A stretch of DNA of 15,872 nt. Origin: Anaerolineae bacterium (lineage in GTDB: Bacteria; Chloroflexota; Anaerolineae; Promineifilales; Promineifilaceae). The notes under the pieces were generated by a model. The model saw nothing but the letters and a program-made list of their open reading frames with translations. It had not been told where the DNA came from and made no database searches. The DNA is taken from contig JANQGC010000019.1 in the NCBI GenBank assembly GCA_028277515.1, forward strand, positions 1 to 15,872. The letters run 5' to 3'. Both the position numbers and the translations under genes were made by a program. Positions 8,093-14,237 of this stretch are shown here, piece after piece; positions within the stretch are counted from its first letter, which is position 1; each line of letters starts with the position of its first letter.

Positions 8093-9335
8093 GACGCCTA
8101 TCCCAAACCCATAGTATAAAAACGACCACCATGACCGAAATCGTCACCACTATTATCTGATAAAAATCACCCGTTGCAATCATGTAGAGGATCCATAAAA
8201 AGCCAATGATAATGGCCCAGGCAAAGGCTGGCATTGTGGTTGAACCTTCTCGACTCTGTTGCAATAAAGGTAAACCGGTCAAGAGTAATACCAGGATAAT
8301 CACCAGTGTCGTGCCGGCAAACGGCCGTTCCATTAGCAGTTCATGGGTGTGGAAGAGGGTCCAGCCAATGACCGGACCAATGAGCATCAGCGAAATCAAG
8401 ATGATAGCGTCCTGCCTGTTAAATCGCATTTCAGGCAAGATCCTGGACAGCTCAAGCGGAACCTGGCGAGCACCCAGAACGGCAAAAAACGTGACCGGCA
8501 GCGCTGCCAGGAACTGTAGGGGGAAGGACAATGTTCCTATACCTGGGAAACCAAAGTCGAGAAAAATAAGCAGAACCGCTAAAAACAGCAGGAAGAAACT
8601 ATGAAAACCGGTGAGTGCCCCGATCAAAGTCCAAAGATAATTGGCAACAGCCGGCGAGCGCAACTTCGGCCAATGGCGACGCTGATCTATCCATATGATC
8701 AACGCTATAAAAGCGTTAATAAAAATAGTAGAAACGGCATAAACAATAACGACTTGCAGCGGATCTTGAGGGGGCCAGTAAAACAAGGGCAGGCAAAACC
8801 GCCATATTAAAACTGAGGCCAGGAACCAACAAGCGAGAAGGAAGATCCGTTCCAGGGTTCGTGCAGGTTGAAGCGGATTGTTTGGGCGATAAATGGGAAG
8901 TCGAAACTCCGTAAATAATAGCTTGACGCTCGTCAGGAAAATGAGCCAGTGAGAGGCGGCCAATAATGGTTTTACCGGGTCCACAACCGGATCCTCTTTC
9001 TCTAACCACGCCTCACTTATTTGAGTTATTTCATCTTCTTGTAATTCATAGAATCCACCTGCCCACACAAGTTTTTTTGCTTCATCCAGGGTACTGATCC
9101 CGCCATATTTATGCAGCGCCTTTAATAAAGCTACCAGGAGCTCCCGATCATCAGTCGGTGGCCTATTTTTTCCGGTTTCCCAATTGGCGATGGTCGCATG
9201 GGAGTAAATGACACGTCCATCGCTTTCCTCGTCCAGCACAGCAACAAATCGCTCCAATGTCAAATACCTGTTTAAATTTTTGGGATCGCCGGTCTTGAAT
9301 CGGTACTGACGTAGCAGTCTTCCAAACGTAGTCAT
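8073..9335 (-). CDS. XRE-type HTH protein fused to a polytopic membrane domain
   Basis: Residues about 1-75 of this 420-aa protein form a Cro/C1-type helix-turn-helix: MTTFGRLLRQYRFKTG, LTLERFVAVLDEE and the recognition part SHATIANWETGKNRPP. A linker (about 80-120) follows, then roughly eight membrane helices (about 163-411) with short loops and a basic tail DRRHAGKGK. It would be a DNA-binding protein anchored in the membrane. The frame extends to 9389, but the ATG at 9335 is chosen: AAGG lies 9 bases upstream and the HTH begins at once, whereas the extension is unrelated to the domain. It is the first gene of the four-gene operon. The cell could release the HTH by proteolysis, or it could act while anchored (compare CadC/ToxR-type one-component regulators). 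Which of these applies cannot be told. Confidence 0.85.
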   Translation of the reverse strand: MTTFGRLLRQYRFKTGDPKNLNRYLTLERFVAVLDEESDGRVIYSHATIANWETGKNRPPTDDRELLVALLKALHKYGGISTLDEAKKLVWAGGFYELQEDEITQISEAWLEKEDPVVDPVKPLLAASHWLIFLTSVKLLFTEFRLPIYRPNNPLQPARTLERIFLLACWFLASVLIWRFCLPLFYWPPQDPLQVVIVYAVSTIFINAFIALIIWIDQRRHWPKLRSPAVANYLWTLIGALTGFHSFFLLFLAVLLIFLDFGFPGIGTLSFPLQFLAALPVTFFAVLGARQVPLELSRILPEMRFNRQDAIILISLMLIGPVIGWTLFHTHELLMERPFAGTTLVIILVLLLTGLPLLQQSREGSTTMPAFAWAIIIGFLWILYMIATGDFYQIIVVTISVMVVVFILWVWDRRHAGKGK

Positions 9336-9372
9336 AACCAAAAACCTTAGAAAGTTCTGTCCTTGCTCGGGC

Positions 9373-9426
9373 CGGTCTCCCGACCGCACCCGTTGGTGGG
9401 ACGGTGAGGATACCGGCCACAGCCGG
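9373..9426. repeat. Pair of GC-rich hairpins upstream of the HTH gene
   Basis: CGGTC/GACCG (9373-9386) and CCGGC/GCCGG (9413-9426) each have a 5-bp stem with a 4-base loop, 26 bp apart. They fall 38-91 bp before the start of the HTH-membrane gene on its 5' side. They may be operator sites for that autoregulated HTH or part of its mRNA leader. No experimental support. Confidence 0.35.
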
Positions 9427-9463
9427 ATAACATTTATTTCGACTTAATTAGCTACCTCTCAGT

Positions 9464-9811
9464 TTGTCATTCTGAGATCCACCACATCGCAAGCTCTGTT
9501 CCATGAGTACAGAAACATCAGTTCGTCATCCTGAACGGAGCTTGCGGAGTGAAGGAACTTCGCGTTCTCAACATAATGAGGCATAAGATTCCTCGCTTCG
9601 GTCCCTTCGGCAAGCTCAGGGCAGGCTGGAATGACAATTTGAGACCGTTTGTTTCTTAGCAGAGAATCCAGGGCCGCAGGCCGCTCAATGAGAGCAGAAA
9701 CAAATTTTGTTTCTGAGTAGTGAGGAACGAGCGAAGAATCCTTCTTATAGTCTGAGAATGAAGCCAAATACATCAAAGAAAGATTCTTCGGCTATCGTCT
9801 CAGAATGACAA
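9464..9811. repeat. Nested inverted-repeat intergenic element
   Basis: The stretch is bounded by a perfect 14-bp terminal inverted repeat, TTGTCATTCTGAGA (9464-9477) and its complement (9798-9811). Inside are further diverged copies of the same module in both orientations: GTCATCCTGAACGGAGC near 9517, GGCTGGAATGACAATTTGAGA ending near 9646, and GAACGAGCGAAGAATCC near 9725. There is also a perfect 21-base palindrome around 9695-9715. One frame translates to the 'CPELAEG' phrase often seen in spurious database proteins derived from such repeats. This is a dispersed intergenic repeat or a nest of MITE-like copies, not a gene. It contains no transposase and shows no clear target duplication. Confidence 0.75.
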
Positions 9812-10038
9812 TTTCAAAAGTGATAGGTAAGTAGTTTACCAAATCGACCACCATTAAAGTTCCTTTTTACCAATTTGAAACACACTCTATGCAAATCACC
9901 CTACAAAGATTTGACGCCTTTCAAGGACATTTTGAACTTTTTAAAGGAGTTTTTTAAACATTTCAATCGTTTTTGATCCATATTAAAGACGAAAGCCACC
10001 GGAGGCATCAGTTTTACAAATAAATAGCGCACTTGTTG
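9812..10038. other. Non-coding AT-rich region upstream of the small peptide gene
   Basis: No convincing ORF is seen. The stretch holds AT-rich promoter-like sequence (for example TTGACG near 9912 and TTGAAC near 9934) but no pair with a good -10 at 17 bp. A short GC-rich patch at 9988-10006 (GCC-ACCGGA-GGC) can form a small hairpin. Transcription of the small peptide gene should begin here, since the leader just downstream is structured. Confidence 0.4.
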
Positions 10039-10108
10039 GGGTCTCATGAGAGGGTCTTTTGACCCAGGCGCCTACTCAATGGAGTGCCACTTCACACAAA
10101 GGAGTGTG
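10039..10108 (+). promoter_or_regulatory. Structured 5' leader with alternative GGGTC stems and an SD-bearing hairpin
   Basis: GGGTC occurs at 10039-10043 and again at 10052-10056; both could pair with the single GACCC at 10061-10065, giving two mutually exclusive stems. TCTCATGAGA (10042-10051) is itself palindromic. Near the start codon, CACAC (10093-10097) and GTGTG (10104-10108) pair around the loop AAAGGA, so the Shine-Dalgarno AAAGGAG (10098-10104) sits in the loop and stem edge. Translation of the peptide could therefore be controlled. It matches no riboswitch class I recognise. Confidence 0.4.
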
Positions 10109-10113
10109 TACCC

Positions 10114-10242
10114 ATGTCTCAATTAAAAATTCGTGCCCAACTTGTTCTTTTTGTTTTACTGTTAGCTGTTGCTATATCATCTGTAGTAGCTACACCAGTC
10201 TTCGCCGAAATATGTGGCGTTAGTGGCTCAACCGGGTGTTAA
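10114..10242 (+). CDS. Very small Sec-exported prepeptide with an 11-residue Cys-containing tail
   Basis: The 42-codon ORF starts with ATG nine bases after AAAGGAG. The protein begins MSQLKIRAQ, continues with a strongly hydrophobic core (VLFVLLLAVAISSVVA) and reaches TPVFA, a textbook signal-peptidase I site. Cleavage there leaves EICGVSGSTGC: eleven residues with two cysteines that could form a disulfide ring, otherwise Gly/Ser/Thr-rich. A 10-bp hairpin lies 15 bp after the stop. I recognise no family. Likely uses are a secreted signalling peptide or other small exported factor; a lone signal-sequence remnant of a decayed gene is the main alternative. It converges on, and ends 36 bp from, a TPR protein gene whose upstream partner is an HTH/NB-ARC ATPase, which recalls peptide-receptor systems. 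The ORF features are clear; the function is inference. Confidence 0.68.
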   Translation: MSQLKIRAQLVLFVLLLAVAISSVVATPVFAEICGVSGSTGC

Positions 10243-10257
10243 GAGCAAATTGTGTGT

Positions 10258-10280
10258 AAGGGTGGCGAACCGCCACCCTT
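10258..10280. terminator. Strong hairpin between convergent genes
   Basis: AAGGGTGGCG (10258-10267) and CGCCACCCTT (10271-10280) form a perfect 10-bp stem with an AAC loop. It lies just after the small peptide gene and overlaps the stop codon of the convergent TPR gene, so it can serve both. Neither side has a strong T-run, so it may act as a bidirectional or 3'-end-protecting hairpin rather than a classical terminator. Confidence 0.6.
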
Positions 10281-11463
10281 ATATGTTACCGGATAATTCT
10301 ATAAGTCGTTGTGCGCAGATTTCTTTAATCTTTTGGGCAAAAGCGTCCTGGGGATAGTGCTCCAACAGTTGGTGTGCCTCTTCATATAAGATATAAGCTT
10401 CGGTGAACTGCTCTTGTTTGAGTCTGACATCTCCCAATGTTTTGAGCGCATTGCCGAGCATCACCTCATCTCCATTCTGCTGCCACAAGTCGATTGCTTT
10501 TTTTAGAAACTCGGCAGCCCGGACCCATTCGTCCAACTCTAAATATAAATTACCTAAATTGGTGGCGATTGTGGCCTGGAGCTTGAGATCACCGGATCGG
10601 TAAAGGTATAGGGTATCGGCCGACTGGTAAGTGCGGACGGCTTTAGACCATTGTTTTAAGAGAAAGTAGATATTACCACGATTGATGGCGATTGATGCTT
10701 TTTCCAACTCCATGCCAGCATCATCAAGGATTTGTGTCGCTCGATCATACATTTGCAACGCTTCCTCGTAGCGGTTTAATTTTTCTAGTGCAAAACCCAT
10801 ATTCATCAAAGTGCGCACCAGGTAGGCCGTTTGATCAGACGCTTCCCAAAGAGGAATCGCCGCCTGGTAATAGGTGAGGGCTTCTGTGTAATCACCCTGA
10901 TGTTGCCTGATCAGGCCCAGGAGATTAGCCAGTGCTGCCTGATTCCTGGGCTTTACCGTATCGCTCAATTCGAAGGTTTTTTGAGCAAGCTGCGCATACT
11001 GTTCAGCGGCTTCGTAATCCCGCCCCTCTCGATAATCAGTTCCTAAATTGAAGTAAATACGCGCCAATTCACTTAAATCCTGAATTTGTTGCGCTTGTGC
11101 GGCCGCTTCCTGGTGGGTGGCGATCGCTTTGTCCAGTTTTCCATTTAGCCGGTACAAAAAACCGAGCTGGTTCTTCAGGCGGACCTGGTCAGATGGGTCA
11201 ATGGAGATTTCTAATGCTTGCTGAATAATGCGAACCCACTCTTGCCAATAGCCAAGCAGCTCCACCAGCCGGAAGACCTGGAGAACGGCCTGGATAGCAT
11301 TTTCCGCACATTCCGGGATCCTAAGGCCGATCTGGATGGCCAGGAAAATGTTCTCAGCCTCCAATGAAAAAGTGGGAATTTCTTCATCACGTAAATGGGC
11401 TGTTTTCTCCAGCCAATAACCGAGGTTATTATCCGCATGGCTCACGAAACGGCGGCTAACCAT
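10279..11463 (-). CDS. Tetratricopeptide-repeat protein, probable C-terminal half of the NB-ARC regulator
   Basis: The 394-aa product is built from about seven TPRs between residues ~95 and ~370. Examples are IYFNLGTDYREGRDYEAAEQYA, LLGLIRQHQGDYTEALTYYQA, NMGFALEKLNRYEEALQMYD and NLGNLYLELDEWVRAAEFLKKA. The first ~90 residues (SHADNNLGYWLEKTAHLRDEE, SLEAENIFLAI) look like the linker normally found between NB-ARC and TPR parts in STAND proteins. The ATG at 11463 overlaps the upstream NB-ARC gene by 8 bp (ATGGTTAG), with AAGG 9 bases upstream, so coupled translation is possible. TPRs bind proteins or short peptides; here they probably form the sensor of the NB-ARC ATPase. Whether this is a genuinely separate subunit or the product of a frameshift is open. 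Confidence 0.85.
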   Translation of the reverse strand: MVSRRFVSHADNNLGYWLEKTAHLRDEEIPTFSLEAENIFLAIQIGLRIPECAENAIQAVLQVFRLVELLGYWQEWVRIIQQALEISIDPSDQVRLKNQLGFLYRLNGKLDKAIATHQEAAAQAQQIQDLSELARIYFNLGTDYREGRDYEAAEQYAQLAQKTFELSDTVKPRNQAALANLLGLIRQHQGDYTEALTYYQAAIPLWEASDQTAYLVRTLMNMGFALEKLNRYEEALQMYDRATQILDDAGMELEKASIAINRGNIYFLLKQWSKAVRTYQSADTLYLYRSGDLKLQATIATNLGNLYLELDEWVRAAEFLKKAIDLWQQNGDEVMLGNALKTLGDVRLKQEQFTEAYILYEEAHQLLEHYPQDAFAQKIKEICAQRLIELSGNI

Positions 11464-12868
11464 CCCCTTTGTCCTTATCGATCCGGTCGATTATTTCAGA
11501 GTTGAGAAACGTTTTTGTAAGACGGTGAATGCCATAGCGACGCTCCCAGGCTGTCCCGCGCATTTCAAGGAGAGAGCGGGCCGTCAATTCTTGTATCGCC
11601 TGCCACAGCTTTCCTTCAGTCAGTTTTGTAATGGCTTGAAGATGCTCCTGGGTCCCGCCTACTTCACCAACCAGGGGCATGGCTTCAAGCAGAGATTGCG
11701 CCTCCATGCTTAACGAATGCCACGCTTTCCAATAAATATGTTTGTACATTTCTTTTGTGGACGGGGAATGGCCACCGCGCAAGTCGGAGATAATAGTTGG
11801 CAAAGGCATAATTTCAAGCAAAGCAACCGCTAATTTTAAGGCGAGGGGATTGCCGCCTAAGGTCTCATATAAGGGTGCAAGTTGGTGGTCCGGGGCAATC
11901 GAGACTTCTTCAATACCGCGTATTTTAGCTTCATGGCGCACCAAATCCAGGGCGCTCTCCAATGGCAGCTCGCTGAGTGATATGGTTCTTGTCGCTAAAA
12001 CATTCATCGGCCGCGAACGAGATGTGATGATAATCTTTGTAGGCTCTACCCAATCTACAACCCGTGAAAAAAGGATGGATGCATCTTCTGCATTCTCGAT
12101 ATTGTCAATAATGATGAGATGAGGTCTCGCTTTCAACCGTCTGCGAATCTGGTTGGCGCGATCGGGTGCCGGGCCCTCAATGCCAAGTGCGTCACATAAG
12201 GCAAAGGTAATTTGCTCAAAGGTGTGTTTGGGTGATTCACTGCGGCCGCTCATACTAAACGGCTCAGCGCGGACAAAGGCTATTTGTTTGAAGTGTAAAT
12301 GTTTTATACTGCGGCGCAATACCTGGTCGGCAAGTGCTGTCTTGCCAATGCCGCCGATGCCGGTCAGGGAGATTAGCCAGGGTTCTCCAACTTCTAAGAC
12401 CATGTTTTCAAGTGTCCGGATCACATCTTCTATGCCGAACAACTGCGAGTATGATTTTGGAGCAAGCTGCTCCTCAAGAGATTGGGTATATTCTTGTCGC
12501 GCATTTTCTTCACGGAGCCAAATTATTTCCGCCAACTGTTCAATCGCCATTGCCTGCCGGCGGTTGATGCTATCTTCGCTAAAGTTGAGTTGGTATCCGA
12601 CCTGGCGGCTCGTTTCTTGATCCAGAAAACGTTTACGGAGAATGTCCTCAAATAGTTTATTCTGTTTCCCAAGCGCTTCCAGCGCATGTAACAAAACCGT
12701 ATTGATCGCCGGATGTGCTGAATCCAGACCGCTGCGGCCAGCTAAGGCATCTTGTTCGGCCTGCACCAGAATCAGCTTATTAAGAGGGTTGTCAACGTCA
12801 AAATCTGTTTTATGCCAGGCCCGTAATGCCTGGTGAACAGCCGTCTTGAGTTCTTGAAAAGAAATCAC
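11456..12868 (-). CDS. NB-ARC (STAND) ATPase with N-terminal HTH-like region
   Basis: In this 470-aa protein, residues about 73-115 (FEDILRKRFLDQETSRQVGYQ ... EDSINRRQAMAIEQLAEII) resemble a sigma-70 region-4-type helix-turn-helix. From about 140 an NB-ARC ATPase follows: Walker A GIGGIGKT (170-177), Walker B LIIID (251-255), IITSRSR (280-286) and GGNPLALKL (338-346). A winged-helix-like end (YGIHRLTKTFL) closes the ORF. Such STAND ATPases are ligand-triggered switches, usually with C-terminal repeats that detect the signal. Here the repeats are in the overlapping next ORF. The start is GTG at 12868, with TGGA or AGGA upstream, and a plausible promoter lies 39 bp further up. The HTH suggests a transcription regulator; a defence (Avs-like) role is less likely because no effector domain is visible. 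Confidence 0.87.
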   Translation of the reverse strand: MISFQELKTAVHQALRAWHKTDFDVDNPLNKLILVQAEQDALAGRSGLDSAHPAINTVLLHALEALGKQNKLFEDILRKRFLDQETSRQVGYQLNFSEDSINRRQAMAIEQLAEIIWLREENARQEYTQSLEEQLAPKSYSQLFGIEDVIRTLENMVLEVGEPWLISLTGIGGIGKTALADQVLRRSIKHLHFKQIAFVRAEPFSMSGRSESPKHTFEQITFALCDALGIEGPAPDRANQIRRRLKARPHLIIIDNIENAEDASILFSRVVDWVEPTKIIITSRSRPMNVLATRTISLSELPLESALDLVRHEAKIRGIEEVSIAPDHQLAPLYETLGGNPLALKLAVALLEIMPLPTIISDLRGGHSPSTKEMYKHIYWKAWHSLSMEAQSLLEAMPLVGEVGGTQEHLQAITKLTEGKLWQAIQELTARSLLEMRGTAWERRYGIHRLTKTFLNSEIIDRIDKDKGDG

Positions 12869-12906
12869 GTCAAATCCATCCTCATCGGATCAAGGACAAC
12901 TTGTTT

Positions 12907-12935
12907 AGAATAACAAAGGTGTTGATTATTTGCAA
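12907..12935 (-). promoter_or_regulatory. Putative promoter of the NB-ARC/TPR pair
   Basis: On the reverse strand TTGCAA (12935-12930) and TATTCT (12912-12907) are separated by exactly 17 bases. Both are close to sigma-70 consensus, and the -10 lies about 39 bp before the GTG start. This would transcribe both the NB-ARC and TPR genes. Confidence 0.5.
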
Positions 12936-13080
12936 TTCAGAGAAGGAGTGCGCAGAAATTCGCAGGATTAAAACAGATCACCCACTCAAAAAACGTGTAT
13001 GCTAATGATAGTAACTTACAAACCGCTCTCTCAATAAATTGGATTGCAAGATCGCAAGCGACTTAAACAGGGTTGTTCCA
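12936..13080. other. Non-coding divergent intergenic stretch
   Basis: No ORF worth reporting is seen. The region holds an AT-rich patch (near 12965-13020) that may carry the plus-strand promoter for the secreted protein, though no clear -35/-10 pair stands out. A short direct repeat GCAAG-ATC-GCAAG occurs at 13046-13058. Confidence 0.35.
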
Positions 13081-13195
13081 GCAACTGTACCGCCGGCATA
13101 TAGGTAATTTGGTGGCCAACAGGCTAGCAAATTACTCGCTGATTGATTTCCTGTTAAATCACTCAACAGTGCCGGCGGTACACAATATCTGTTGC
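13081..13195. other. Predicted three-way-junction element (structured RNA or folded DNA site)
   Basis: TGTACCGCCGGCA (13086-13098) is perfectly complementary to TGCCGGCGGTACA (13170-13182). Enclosed are two separate hairpins: GTAATTTG/CAAATTAC (13104-13111 with 13128-13135), whose loop has an inner GCC/GGC pairing, and TGATTT/AAATCA (13144-13149 with 13156-13161) with a 6-base loop. GCAAC (13081-13085) and GTTGC (13191-13195) can extend the outer helix past a bulge. Pairing on this scale is unlikely by chance. It resembles a cis-regulatory or small RNA, or a mobile-element hairpin. It is not a tRNA (no 7-bp acceptor or T-arm) and I match it to no named riboswitch. Confidence 0.55.
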
Positions 13196-13230
13196 CAAAT
13201 CTCCTGTGCTTATTGCCAGGGAAAATAAAT

Positions 13231-13254
13231 AGGGAGGTGAATATGTTGTTTTGA
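13231..13254 (+). promoter_or_regulatory. Very strong Shine-Dalgarno before a three-codon ORF (M-L-F-stop)
   Basis: AGGGAGGTGA (13231-13240) matches the 16S tail almost fully. It is followed after two bases by ATG TTG TTT TGA (13243-13254). This minimal ORF lies 55 bp before the start of the secreted-protein gene in its leader. It may be a regulatory upstream ORF, a ribosome standby site, or chance. Confidence 0.4.
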
Positions 13255-13309
13255 GAGTATCTATTTGAAAATTTTTTAGTCTGAACATGAACTCTTGGAG
13301 GAAAAGCTC

Positions 13310-14173
13310 ATGAACAAAAAAACAGTTGCGTTTACACTTGGTGCCTTTATTCTTACGGTGATAGTCCTTGCTTTTATGACAACTCCTACTAACGCACAAT
13401 CAAATGGTGATTGTGAAGCCTTTGAAAGCAGTAGCATACCTAATTTGACATCAACAAATATATCTTTTACATGTAGCGATGTAAAACCAGTCTACTTTGG
13501 GATTTGTGATTCGGGAGGGGTGCCGGATGATGATCTCTTTGTTATTAAATACAATAACACTGTTGTAACTGCCAATTACTTTCAGGGTGGAGAAGAATTT
13601 GTCACAATTGATTCGGCTCAAACAACAGCCGGTAACAATGATGCAAGCCTGGAAAGCGTAAATGCGGGACGTGTTGCACCGGCAACATTCAGTTATGCAA
13701 TTTCGCCGGATCGCAATAAGGTCGTCAATTATCTGCGAGATTTCTGTGGAGACGATTTTGGCGGCACAGCCCCACCAGGTTCCTGCCCTTATGGCCCCCG
13801 CGATGTGCCGGTTTTCACTGAGGATGCAGCGCCGGCAAATGGTCAACTGCAATTTCGCGTTTTGCTCGGTAATGAAAACTCACGTCAATCCGCAAGTCTC
13901 ATGCAATCGTGGGAGATCGTAGCCGGCCAGCAACTCAATAATTTGTATGTTCACAATTTGCTTAATCCACGTTGGGCACGCTTGTGGTGGCAGCCGGAAG
14001 GCAGCAGCTCCTGGTACCTGCTGCCGTCCCAGTACTGGTTTGGCGATGGAACAACTAAAAGCGAGTATGGTATAGAGTGCGCAACAGGACCCCAACCTTC
14101 ATACCATACCGCCTTCGCTAAAGGCATACCTGAGAGCGACGTATGCTTTAACATTCTGGAAGGCTGTAACTGA
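13310..14173 (+). CDS. Secreted cysteine-rich protein, unknown function
   Basis: The 287-aa product begins with a clear Sec signal peptide: MNKK, a hydrophobic core TVAFTLGAFILTVIVLAFM and cleavage after TPTNA (29/30). The mature part has eight cysteines (in DCEAF, FTCSD, GICDS, DFCGD, GSCPY, IECAT, DVCFN and EGCN), an even number that fits disulfide bonding outside the cytoplasm. It is rich in Asn, Ser, Gly and aromatic residues, with a Trp-rich stretch (RWARLWWQPEGSSSWYLLP, about 220-240). No enzyme motif is recognised; a beta-rich extracellular or surface domain is plausible. The frame is open from a TTG at 13295, but the ATG at 13310 is chosen because GGAGG lies 8 bases before it and the signal peptide begins there. 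It is preceded by a long structured leader and followed by a terminator, so it is probably monocistronic. Confidence 0.85.
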   Translation: MNKKTVAFTLGAFILTVIVLAFMTTPTNAQSNGDCEAFESSSIPNLTSTNISFTCSDVKPVYFGICDSGGVPDDDLFVIKYNNTVVTANYFQGGEEFVTIDSAQTTAGNNDASLESVNAGRVAPATFSYAISPDRNKVVNYLRDFCGDDFGGTAPPGSCPYGPRDVPVFTEDAAPANGQLQFRVLLGNENSRQSASLMQSWEIVAGQQLNNLYVHNLLNPRWARLWWQPEGSSSWYLLPSQYWFGDGTTKSEYGIECATGPQPSYHTAFAKGIPESDVCFNILEGCN

Positions 14174-14191
14174 GCCTCCATTTAATTAACT

Positions 14192-14237
14192 TGAGCAGTC
14201 TGTATTCCCCAACGATTAGCAGGCTGCTCATTCTTTT
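14192..14237 (+). terminator. Rho-independent-type terminator after the secreted protein gene
   Basis: TGAGCAG (14192-14198) pairs with CTGCTCA (14224-14230) across a 25-base loop. The T-rich tail TTCTTTTT follows directly. The long loop is atypical, but placement 18 bp after the stop fits. Confidence 0.55.

Noticed and set aside
9459..9776. 105-codon open frame on the minus strand containing a 'CPELAEG' phrase
   Set aside because: It lies wholly within the nested intergenic repeat; this phrase is characteristic of translated dispersed repeats. No ribosome-binding site or domain supports it.
9988..10006. GACGAAAGCCACCGGAGGC, reminiscent of part of the c-di-GMP-I riboswitch
   Set aside because: The GGCAAAC-type upstream segment and the downstream GGTAGGTAGC-type segment are absent; only a short hairpin remains.
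13081..13089. GCAACTGTA, resembling the cobalamin riboswitch core
   Set aside because: No B12-box (AGTCAGGA...CCTGCC type) follows, and the surrounding pairing pattern is different.
13287..13313. Eight-codon ORF (MNSWRKSS) overlapping the start of the secreted protein as ATGA
   Set aside because: There is no ribosome-binding site before its ATG; the overlap arises from the SD and start region of the real gene.
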